A stretch of 5,009 nucleotides of DNA from DAISIL01 sp036822015 (GTDB lineage Bacteria > Bacteroidota > Bacteroidia > Cytophagales > Bernardetiaceae): assembly GCA_036822015.1 (NCBI GenBank), contig DAISIL010000114.1:1-5009 (forward strand), written 5' to 3'. The notes under the pieces were generated by a model. The model saw only the letters and a list, made by a program, of their open reading frames with translations, was not told where the DNA came from and ran no database searches. Shown in pieces: positions 1 through 5,009 of this stretch. Each line of letters starts with the position of its first letter. Position 1 is the first letter of the stretch. The position numbers and the translations under genes are program-made.

Positions 1-501
1 TTTAATCCCGCAAAGGTGCAGGGATACCGCTTGATTGGTTATGAAAATCGAAGGCTCAACGATCAAGACTTCAACGATGATGCTAAGGATGCCGGCGAAC
101 TTGGGGCAGGACACAACGTAACGGCATTATACGAAATCATTCCGTTAGGCGTAACTAGTTCATATCTCCCAAAAACCGATAGCCTCAAATACCAGCGCCG
201 AGAGGTGCGTCCCTCCCCCGAGTGGCTGACCCTCAAACTGCGCTACAAACTTCCTGACGAGGAGACCAGCCGTCTGATAACACGAACGGTCTCCGAAGAG
301 AATATTACAAAAAGTTTACCTTTTGCTGCCGCTGTGTCTGCCTTCGGGATGATCCTCCAAAACTCATCTTACAAGGGATCAGCGACCTATACAAAGGTCA
401 AAGAACTGGCTTTGTCGTCCTCCCTGCGTGATGGTGATCCGTATAAAAGGGATTTTTTGCGTCTGGTCAAAATGGCAGAACTTATCTCTGATAAGCAGTA
501 A
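1..501 (+). CDS. VWA domain protein of the YfbK type, C-terminal part (5'-truncated by window edge)
   Basis: The reading frame is open from base 1 and ends at TAA 499-501, so 166 residues of a longer protein are visible. They begin FNPAKVQGYRLIGYENR, followed by FNDDAKDAGELGAGHNVTALYEI. I recognise this as the conserved core of the C-terminal domain (DUF3520, 'von Willebrand factor C-terminal') that follows the VWA domain in YfbK-like proteins. The VWA domain with its MIDAS metal site, and any N-terminal lipoprotein signal or carboxypeptidase-regulatory-like domain, would lie upstream outside the window. Family members are usually exported or surface-associated in Bacteroidota and their biochemical role is poorly defined. 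The tail (about residues 110-166) is helical and fits the family's end. A GTG at 16 could be mistaken for a start, but the homology runs upstream of it. The gene is followed 32 nt later by a long hairpin that probably ends its transcript. Confidence 0.88.
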   Translation, partial: FNPAKVQGYRLIGYENRRLNDQDFNDDAKDAGELGAGHNVTALYEIIPLGVTSSYLPKTDSLKYQRREVRPSPEWLTLKLRYKLPDEETSRLITRTVSEENITKSLPFAAAVSAFGMILQNSSYKGSATYTKVKELALSSSLRDGDPYKRDFLRLVKMAELISDKQ

Positions 502-533
502 AATATAGCTTACAGGCTTTTTTTGATGAACTA

Positions 534-592
534 CTGGGCTTTTTTCTTGTTTTTTTGAGGAAAAAGGCAGGAAATAAGCCCAGCTTATTTTT
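534..592 (+). terminator. Long imperfect hairpin with U-rich tail, probable terminator of the VWA gene
   Basis: Bases 534-556 pair with 561-583 around a 4-nt GAGG loop. The outer 8 bp are perfect (CTGGGCTT with AAGCCCAG). The rest of the stem has one T-T mismatch (542/575) and three U-G wobbles (547/570, 550/567, 551/566). All three wobbles form only in RNA read from the + strand; on the other strand they would be A-C mismatches. A short TTATTTTT run (585-592) follows. The position just after the VWA stop codon fits a rho-independent terminator, although the stem is unusually long and the U-run is interrupted. It could instead be a processed 3' RNA or part of a small RNA. A second hairpin, 572-578 with 584-590, cannot form at the same time. 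Confidence 0.6.
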
Positions 593-655
593 GAATAAAA
601 ATGCAGGAAAATCTATTTTTAATGCGTTTTATGCAGAATTAGTCTATTTTTCATC
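567..655 (+). repeat. Three degenerate ~30-nt tandem repeats in the intergenic region
   Basis: The motif GCAGGAAA or GCAGAATT, followed by TTATTTTT or CTATTTTT and then nAT, occurs three times. The GCAG anchors are at 567, 603 and 633, and the T5 runs are at 588-592, 616-620 and 647-651. Copies two and three share ATGCAG and TCTATTTTT with spacing near 30 nt, while copy one is about 36 nt and merges with the right arm of the hairpin. Between the anchors the copies differ, so this is either an old decayed duplication or coincidence in AT-rich DNA. No function is evident. Confidence 0.35.
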
Positions 656-705
656 AAAACAATCAATCAAAAAGACAAGTCAGCTTACAAAGCATCGCAA
701 ACAAA

Positions 706-737
706 TTTGGATCAAAAAAAAACGGGCTGTATCTTTG
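706..737 (+). promoter_or_regulatory. Bacteroidota-type promoter for the P-II/amt operon
   Basis: TTTG at 706-709 (-33 box) and TATCTTTG at 730-737 (-7 box, exact TAnnTTTG) are separated by 20 nt, close to the primary sigma-factor consensus known for this phylum. An A9 run (714-722) lies between the boxes. The predicted transcription start is near 741-744, giving a leader of about 30 nt before the ATG at 774. No Shine-Dalgarno sequence precedes that ATG, which is normal for the phylum. I saw no sigma-54 (-24/-12) element, so any nitrogen control at transcription would have to use another mechanism. Confidence 0.75.
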
Positions 738-773
738 TTCGTAGATGTAAGTTTTACTTAACCCGATCAGCCT

Positions 774-1112
774 ATGAAACGTGTAGATGCCATTGTACGT
801 ACCTCCCGATTTGACAAAGTGAGCGCGGCCCTGGCGGCAATAGATGTTCCTTTTTTTACATTTTTTGAAGTTACGGGTTTTGGTGAGCAGCGCGAAAAAG
901 CCCGCATGTATCGCGGCAACCGATACGACGTAGATTACCTCAAGCGCACCAAGCTCGAAATCCTGGCTACGGATGAAGATGTCGCAAAAATCATTGACTG
1001 CATCCTTGAACACGCCTACACGGGCGAGGTAGGCGATGGAAAAATCAGCGTCCTGCCCGTCGAATCCGTTTATCGCATACGTACACGTGAGCAAGGCAAG
1101 GATGCCCTATAA
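774..1112 (+). CDS. P-II family nitrogen regulatory protein (GlnK/GlnB type)
   Basis: This trimeric cytoplasmic signal protein binds ATP/ADP and 2-oxoglutarate and controls partners such as the Amt channel. The 112-residue length matches the family exactly, and the ORF starts MKRVDAIVR like other P-II proteins. Conserved features seen are the GFG turn (35-37), Gln39 (Mg/2-oxoglutarate site), the T-loop with Tyr46 and Tyr51, the TGEVGDGKI nucleotide loop (83-91) with Lys90, and the YRIRT segment with Arg101 and Arg103. Compared from memory with E. coli GlnB, several usually conserved T-loop and ligand-site residues differ: Glu38, Arg40, Glu41, Arg50 (YRGNRY instead of YRGAEY), Arg58 instead of Lys58, and Ser92 instead of Phe. 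Tyr51 is present, but whether it is uridylylated is unknown. The gene lies 80 nt upstream of amt with no terminator between them, so the pair is probably co-transcribed. It is called GlnK-like from context; sequence alone does not separate GlnB from GlnK. Confidence 0.93.
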   Translation: MKRVDAIVRTSRFDKVSAALAAIDVPFFTFFEVTGFGEQREKARMYRGNRYDVDYLKRTKLEILATDEDVAKIIDCILEHAYTGEVGDGKISVLPVESVYRIRTREQGKDAL

Positions 1113-1192
1113 ACGATCAAAAAACTACACACACACACGACCATTACACTTCATTGCTACTTTTTTTTCAAAAAAAATAACAACTGAACGAC

Positions 1193-2452
1193 ATGGAAAA
1201 TGAAGTTTTGAATACTGGTCTTTTTACGACGCACAATCTCTGGATGATGATCGCGACTGTGCTTGTTTTTATTATGCACCTGGGCTTTGCATCGTTGGAG
1301 TGCGGCCTGACCCGTGCCAAAAACACGGTCAATATTTTGTTCAAGAATACAATCATTCCGGCTATTGGCATCCTGACCTATGCCCTGGTTGGCTTTAGTT
1401 TGATGTATCCTGGAGAGTCCTTTGCCGGCGGATTTTTTGGCTTTGCCGGCTTTGGTATCCAACTCCCTACGGGTGGCGACACGATAGCTTACAATCCGGC
1501 TTACACCTACTGGACAGATTTTTTGTTCCAGGCGATGTTTGCGGCCACGGCAGCTACGATTGTCTCTGGGGCTGTGGCTGAGCGGATTAACTTGTTTAGT
1601 TTCTTGCTTTTCTCGACCATATATGTAGGTCTCTGTTATCCCGTTGTGGGGATGTGGAAGTGGGGCGGCGGTTTCTTGGATGCACTCCAAACGCCTTTTT
1701 ATGACTTTGCCGGCTCTACGCTGGTTCACTCCGTCGGTGGCTGGGGAGCTTTGGCGGGTGTTATTTTGTTGGGCCCACGCTTGGGCAAATATCTCCCCGA
1801 CGGCAAGGTAAAACCCATTCCGGGCCACAATATGCCCCTGGCTACCATCGGCGTTTTTCTGCTGTGGTTTGGTTGGTTTGGCTTCAATGGCGGCTCGGTG
1901 CTTTCCTCTGATCCGGCATCGGTTTCGCTGGTCTTCGTAACAACCTCTATTGCAGCTTCTGCGGGTGCTATTTCAGCTTTTGTTACTTCTTACATACTCT
2001 TCAAAACTAATGATTTGACGATGCCCCTCAATGGTATCCTGGCCGGGTTGGTAGGCATTACGGCTGGTGCCGATCAGATGGGAGTAATGGATGCCTCCCT
2101 GATTGGGTTGGTGGCAGGTGTGCTGGTCGTATTGAGCATCGTTACGCTGGACAAAATACGCATCGACGATCCCGTAGGAGCCATTTCTGTTCATCTCGTG
2201 TGTGGCATCTGGGGAACACTTGCCGTCGGCATTTTTGGTAAACTTGCTGGCATGTCTCAAATTGTTAGTCAATTAATTGGAATTGCGCTTGTGGGGATTA
2301 CCTGTTTTGCCGTCTCTTTTATGTTGTTTTTGGTTATCAAGAACACCATCGGACTTCGGGTGAGTGAGCGCGAAGAAAACGAGGGACTCGACGATCACGA
2401 ACACGGCATGGCTGCCTATGCAGATTTCCAGGTGCAGGATGCCCGATCTTAG
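1193..2452 (+). CDS. amt: Ammonium transporter (Amt/MEP/Rh family)
   Basis: This is an inner-membrane channel for ammonium uptake, working as a trimer. The 419 residues hold about 11 transmembrane helices, from about residue 14 to 384, and a cytoplasmic C-terminal tail. The key family residues are present: Phe116 and Phe231 (periplasmic gate), Trp157 in WGGG, Ser235 (recruitment site), Asp171 in DFAGSTLVH (the Amt signature) and the twin histidines His179 and His334 in the pore. These correspond to E. coli AmtB F107, F215, W148, S219, D160, H168 and H318. Spacings of the first group agree exactly; the S235 side has a short insertion. The tail LRVSEREENEGLDDHEHGMAAY is the conserved allosteric segment that docks P-II. 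There is no cleavable signal peptide, unlike E. coli AmtB. The ATG at 1193 is preceded by an A-rich leader and no Shine-Dalgarno sequence. The upstream P-II gene and the downstream terminator define a two-gene operon. Confidence 0.96.
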   Translation: MENEVLNTGLFTTHNLWMMIATVLVFIMHLGFASLECGLTRAKNTVNILFKNTIIPAIGILTYALVGFSLMYPGESFAGGFFGFAGFGIQLPTGGDTIAYNPAYTYWTDFLFQAMFAATAATIVSGAVAERINLFSFLLFSTIYVGLCYPVVGMWKWGGGFLDALQTPFYDFAGSTLVHSVGGWGALAGVILLGPRLGKYLPDGKVKPIPGHNMPLATIGVFLLWFGWFGFNGGSVLSSDPASVSLVFVTTSIAASAGAISAFVTSYILFKTNDLTMPLNGILAGLVGITAGADQMGVMDASLIGLVAGVLVVLSIVTLDKIRIDDPVGAISVHLVCGIWGTLAVGIFGKLAGMSQIVSQLIGIALVGITCFAVSFMLFLVIKNTIGLRVSEREENEGLDDHEHGMAAYADFQVQDARS

Positions 2453-2474
2453 TATTGCTGTTTTTCATTTTCTA

Positions 2475-2513
2475 AAAGCCCACAAAAAACAATCTCGTTT
2501 CTTGTGGGTTTTT
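2475..2513 (+). terminator. Intrinsic terminator of the P-II/amt operon
   Basis: CCCACAA (2479-2485) pairs with TTGTGGG (2502-2508). After an A-C mismatch the stem continues with AAAC (2487-2490) against GTTT (2497-2500) around a 6-nt AATCTC loop. A T5 run (2509-2513) follows, and AAAA upstream (2474-2477) would let the structure work weakly in the opposite direction. It lies 26 nt after the amt stop codon, as expected for a rho-independent terminator. Confidence 0.88.
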
Positions 2514-2533
2514 CGTAAATTTTAGTATATTTG
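2502..2533 (+). promoter_or_regulatory. Promoter of the M14 peptidase gene, overlapping the amt terminator
   Basis: TATATTTG at 2526-2533 is an exact TAnnTTTG -7 box. The best -33 box is TTG at 2502-2504, 21 nt upstream, and it lies inside the 3' arm of the amt terminator. Transcription would be expected to start about 4-7 nt after the box, at or just inside the ATG at 2537, so the mRNA should be leaderless or nearly so. Confidence 0.6.
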
Positions 2534-2536
2534 GAG

Positions 2537-3688
2537 ATGCTTGAGAAGTCCTCCATATCTACCCAACTCTTTGCCCAGTACGCTGCCTATGCGCATCCAG
2601 CGTCCTTAGCAGTTGCCTTTGACCCACAACAGCTTGCCGCACTACTGCCGGCACACAAAAGTCTCGCTGGACGCTCGGCCGAAGGGCGGCCCCTACATCA
2701 AATTGACTTTGGCGAAGGCAAAACGCGCGTCTTACTCTGGACACAAATGCACGGCGACGAACCCACCGCCACATTAGCCGCTTTAGATGTCTTTCGATTT
2801 TTATCAGAAAAAGATAACTTCTGGAAGCCGCTTCGCACACAGATACTCGAGCAACTGCACCTCCGATTTCTGCCGCTCATCAATCCCGATGGTGCCTTAC
2901 GAAAGCAGCGACGAACGGCCTGGCAGATCGACCCAAACCGAGATTATATCGCCCAGGTTTCTCCCGAAGCGCAGTTTTTGCGCAAGCAGTCCGAGATTTT
3001 TCGCCCGCAGTGGGGCTTTAATCTCCACGATCAAAATCGGTTTTATGCTGTCGGGCAAACACAGCAAAGTCCTATCTTGACCCTCTTAGCTCCTCTTCCG
3101 CACCCACAAAACACTGATTATCAAAGCTATCAAGATGCTGTGGGCTTAATTGCCCTCCTGCACGATGATCTGCAAGAGCTACTTGCAGGGCGCATTAGTC
3201 GCTATGCCGATGACTTTGAAGGGCGTGCTTTTGGCGATAACTTTCAGCGAACTGGCATACGCACTGTCCTCTTTGAAGGTGGTTTTATTTTTGGCGACCA
3301 GGATTATCAACAGCGGCGGCAGTATTTTGCTGTTGCGCTGCTCACGGCTTTAGCCCTGCTCGCCGATCCGCAATATTACCCTGGCGAAGACGATGTCTAT
3401 CAGAAAATACCAAGAAATGAAACACGCTTTTTTGACGTTTTTATCCCTCAGTTACGCATCGCCGCCCCAAATGGTATCGCTTACAATGTGGACATAGGCA
3501 GTAACCAGTTACCCGACGGTCGCTGGGAAATTATGGACATCGGAGACCTCCAAAGCTACACCAGCCACACCATCTGGCCAGATGCCATGCTACGCCCTAA
3601 CTCGGCAATGCCCATCTGTGGACAAAAAGGAACGTTGGAGAAAGTGGGAGATTTAGTTACATGGACTCCCATCAATCCATCAGAATAA
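2537..3688 (+). CDS. M14 family zinc carboxypeptidase-like protein
   Basis: This is a putative metallocarboxypeptidase or peptide amidase that removes C-terminal residues or cleaves related amide bonds; the substrate is unknown. Counting from the ATG at 2537 (383 residues), the zinc motif HGDE gives His72 and Glu75, and His164 in NLHDQ is the third ligand. NPDG is at 117-120, the substrate-carboxylate motif NRD at 134-136, and Glu247 in LFEGGF is the likely general base (Glu270 of carboxypeptidase A). Residues from about 290 to the end look like a small beta-rich C-terminal domain. No signal peptide or membrane segment is visible, so a cytoplasmic location is likely, unlike secreted digestive carboxypeptidases. 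A TTG two codons upstream (2531) is in frame but lies within the -7 promoter box, so I chose the ATG. The 3' end overlaps convergent tyrS by 17 bp. The family call is firm; the specific function is not. Confidence 0.87.
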   Translation: MLEKSSISTQLFAQYAAYAHPASLAVAFDPQQLAALLPAHKSLAGRSAEGRPLHQIDFGEGKTRVLLWTQMHGDEPTATLAALDVFRFLSEKDNFWKPLRTQILEQLHLRFLPLINPDGALRKQRRTAWQIDPNRDYIAQVSPEAQFLRKQSEIFRPQWGFNLHDQNRFYAVGQTQQSPILTLLAPLPHPQNTDYQSYQDAVGLIALLHDDLQELLAGRISRYADDFEGRAFGDNFQRTGIRTVLFEGGFIFGDQDYQQRRQYFAVALLTALALLADPQYYPGEDDVYQKIPRNETRFFDVFIPQLRIAAPNGIAYNVDIGSNQLPDGRWEIMDIGDLQSYTSHTIWPDAMLRPNSAMPICGQKGTLEKVGDLVTWTPINPSE

Positions 3689-4952
3689 ACAAAAACTTAT
3701 TTTTATTTCCTTTTTCGATCAAAAGGTATTTATTTTGCAACAAAGCAAAAGTAAGTTCTACCTGTGGATCGCTTACTTTTTCTTTGTTGATCCGAAGTCC
3801 CCCCCCCTGAATAAACCGCCGGGCTTCCCCCTTCGATGCAAAAACTCGTCCATCACCTGTTAGTAAATCCGCGATGGTGTGGGTATTGGCGTACTCACCC
3901 CGCGAGAGCATGACTTGTGGCACACCCTCCAAGACGGCCAATAGCGTTGGCTCGTCGATTTTCCCTAGGGCTTCGGTCGCTTTTTTGCCAAAAAGAATAG
4001 CAGAAGCCTCGGTGGCTTTTTGGTAGGCTTCCCGCCCATGTACACGCACCGTAACATCCTCAGCAATGGCGCGTTGCAAAATACGCTGCCCAGGGTCTGC
4101 CTGGTGAGCAGTCTCCAGAGACTCGATCTGCTCCCGATCCAGGAGCGTAAAGACACGTGCTAACTTGGCGGCCTCCTCATCGGCTACATTGAGCCAAAAC
4201 TGATAAAATTTGTAAGGACTGGTACGATTATGATCTAACCAAACATTCCCCGACTCACTTTTTCCAAACTTTTGTCCGTCTGCTTTTGTTACGAGCGGGC
4301 AAGTGAGCGCGTAAGCCGACGTACCTCCCATGCGCCGGATGAGTTCGGTACCCGTCGTGATATTGCCCCACTGATCGGATCCTCCCATCTGCAAACGCAC
4401 GTTTTTGTGCTTGTTCAGGTAATAAAAATCGTAGCCCTGCAAGAGTTGGTACGAGAACTCGGTAAAAGAAATTCCTGTTTCAAGACGTTTTTGTACCGAA
4501 TCTTTGGCAATCATATAGTTGATTGTCAAGTTTTTTCCAACTTCTCTCAAAAATTGCAAAAATCCAAAGTCCTTAAACCAATCGTAGTTATTCACTACCT
4601 CGGCACTTTGCGGGCCTGCCTCAAAATCCAAAAACTGCCGAAGTTGCTCCGTGATTGCTCCTTCATTATGCCGCAACTGCTCTTCATCTAACAAATTGCG
4701 CTCGGCAGACTTACCCGAAGGGTCGCCCACCATTCCCGTAGCTCCACCTACCAGTGCAATCGGTTGATGTCCAGCTCTTTGCAAATGAACCAAAAGCATC
4801 ACTGTCGCCAGGTTGCCGATGTGTAACGAGTCTGCCGTAGGATCAAATCCGATGTACCCCCGTATAGGTTCGGCCAGCAGTGCCTCCTCTGTCTCGGGGA
4901 TGTAGTTATGGAGCATCCCGCGCCAACGCAACTCATCAAAGAGATTTTTCAT
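3672..4952 (-). CDS. tyrS: Tyrosyl-tRNA synthetase
   Basis: This cytoplasmic class I enzyme charges tRNA-Tyr with tyrosine, using ATP, for protein synthesis. The 426 residues match the bacterial TyrS length. In order are the N-terminal FDELRWRGM block, GFDPTADSLHIGN (35-47, with HIGN as the HIGH-type motif), LVGGATGMVGDPSGKSAERNLL (67-88), QGYDFYYLN (172-180), GGSDQWGNI (190-198, tyrosine and tRNA pocket), and KFGKS (228-232, the KMSKS loop equivalent). The C-terminal S4 RNA-binding domain spans about 357-419. The final residue of the HIGH-type motif is Asn, not His. The ATG at 4952 is supported because homology begins immediately; the next in-frame Met is residue 13. The start is only 5 nt from a -7 promoter box. 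A G9 run encodes part of IQGGGL (about 382-385) in the S4 domain without breaking the frame. The gene converges on, and overlaps, the peptidase gene. Confidence 0.97.
   Translation of the reverse strand: MKNLFDELRWRGMLHNYIPETEEALLAEPIRGYIGFDPTADSLHIGNLATVMLLVHLQRAGHQPIALVGGATGMVGDPSGKSAERNLLDEEQLRHNEGAITEQLRQFLDFEAGPQSAEVVNNYDWFKDFGFLQFLREVGKNLTINYMIAKDSVQKRLETGISFTEFSYQLLQGYDFYYLNKHKNVRLQMGGSDQWGNITTGTELIRRMGGTSAYALTCPLVTKADGQKFGKSESGNVWLDHNRTSPYKFYQFWLNVADEEAAKLARVFTLLDREQIESLETAHQADPGQRILQRAIAEDVTVRVHGREAYQKATEASAILFGKKATEALGKIDEPTLLAVLEGVPQVMLSRGEYANTHTIADLLTGDGRVFASKGEARRFIQGGGLRINKEKVSDPQVELTFALLQNKYLLIEKGNKNKFLFILMD
3709..3736 (+). terminator. Weak possible terminator for the M14 gene, inside tyrS
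   Basis: CCTTTT (3709-3714) and AAAAGG (3721-3726) form a 6-bp stem with a 6-nt TCGATC loop. It is followed by TATTTATTTT, 20 nt after the peptidase stop codon. The stem has only two G-C pairs and the sequence also encodes the tyrS C-terminus, so it may be a chance product of Lys/Glu/Phe-rich coding sequence. No better terminator for either convergent gene is visible here. Confidence 0.25.
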
Positions 4953-4957
4953 GGGCG

Positions 4958-4965
4958 CAAAGGTA
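4958..4965 (-). promoter_or_regulatory. -7 promoter box immediately upstream of tyrS
   Basis: On the minus strand TACCTTTG (4965 to 4958) is an exact TAnnTTTG box, with just CGCCC between it and the ATG. Transcription should begin at or within a base or two of the start codon, so a leaderless mRNA is expected. The -33 box is unclear: the nearest TTTTG (4995 to 4991) is 25 nt away, longer than usual. There is no room for a T-box or other leader regulation of the kind found on aminoacyl-tRNA synthetase genes in Firmicutes. Confidence 0.6.
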
Positions 4966-5009
4966 GCAAAAAATGTGCGTTCTGCCTATACAAAACGCGA
5001 AACCGCCAT

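Noticed and set aside
16..18. GTG at 16 as the start of a separate 161-residue protein
   Set aside because: The conserved domain extends upstream of it to base 1, so the gene enters the window from the left.
534..583. The long inverted repeat as a small transposon-like (MITE) or REP element
   Set aside because: There are no flanking target duplications, the loop is only 4 nt, and U-G wobbles point to RNA structure, not DNA ends; a genome-wide copy search would settle it.
555..761. A 68-codon + strand frame starting with TTG in the intergenic region
   Set aside because: It starts inside the hairpin, runs through the repeats and the promoter, is biased to Lys/Phe/Ser as AT-rich DNA would give, and resembles no family I know.
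663..1094. Antisense frame of 143 codons opposite the P-II gene
   Set aside because: It lies opposite a clearly recognised gene, covers its promoter, and has no protein-like motif.
1157..1828. Antisense frame of 223 codons opposite amt
   Set aside because: It is rich in Arg/Gln/His/Asn as expected from the complement of a hydrophobic membrane-protein gene; amt on the other strand is certain.
774..2452. A sigma-54 promoter or NtrC-type site controlling the P-II/amt operon
   Set aside because: No GG-N10-GC (-24/-12) element was found upstream, while a good Bacteroidota housekeeping promoter is present.
2531..2536. TTG at 2531 as the start of the M14 gene
   Set aside because: It lies within the -7 promoter box, so it would not be on the mRNA; the ATG two codons later is a better start.
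4272..4691. + strand frame of 139 codons opposite tyrS
   Set aside because: It is a shadow of tyrS without family resemblance.
4951..5009. + strand frame beginning ATG at 4951 and open to the window end, suggesting a divergent gene
   Set aside because: Only 19 codons are visible; the ATG overlaps the tyrS start region on the other strand, with no promoter or recognisable sequence.

Overview
The window looks like an ordinary chromosomal segment from a Bacteroidota bacterium of moderate GC content. The main evidence is the promoter architecture. Three sites carry the Bacteroidota -7 box TAnnTTTG, two of them with a TTG-type -33 box at the usual spacing. No start codon has a convincing Shine-Dalgarno sequence, and the leaders are A-rich. 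Protein resemblances agree: a YfbK-type VWA protein with its C-terminal domain, a P-II protein paired with Amt, and a TyrS starting FDELRWRGM. A Saprospiria-like or related lineage is possible, but the genus cannot be fixed from this sequence.

Layout, left to right. (1) Positions 1-501 (+) hold the 3' end of a von Willebrand factor A protein of the YfbK type. (2) Positions 502-773 are an AT-rich intergenic stretch. It contains a long hairpin (534-583) that fits a transcription terminator or stable 3' RNA, three degenerate ~30-nt repeats, and a near-consensus promoter (706-737). (3) Positions 774-2452 (+) are a P-II signalling protein gene followed by an ammonium transporter gene, the classic glnK-amtB pairing, closed by a good intrinsic terminator at 2475-2513. 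(4) Positions 2537-3688 (+) encode a signal-less M14-type zinc carboxypeptidase-like protein. Its promoter runs out of the preceding terminator and its start codon sits almost at the predicted transcription start. (5) Positions 3672-4952 (-) encode tyrosyl-tRNA synthetase, convergent with the peptidase gene and overlapping it by 17 bp. It also has a -7 box only 5 nt from its ATG.

The P-II and Amt proteins should work together. P-II senses 2-oxoglutarate and ATP/ADP and plugs or frees the ammonium channel according to nitrogen status. The VWA protein, peptidase and TyrS show no functional link to nitrogen control or to each other. No mobile element, CRISPR array, tRNA or rRNA is visible, and I see no convincing undescribed multi-gene system. 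The points most worth a second look are the 534-583 hairpin with its competing folds, the divergent P-II T-loop, the two apparently leaderless promoters, and the terminator/promoter overlap at 2502-2508.
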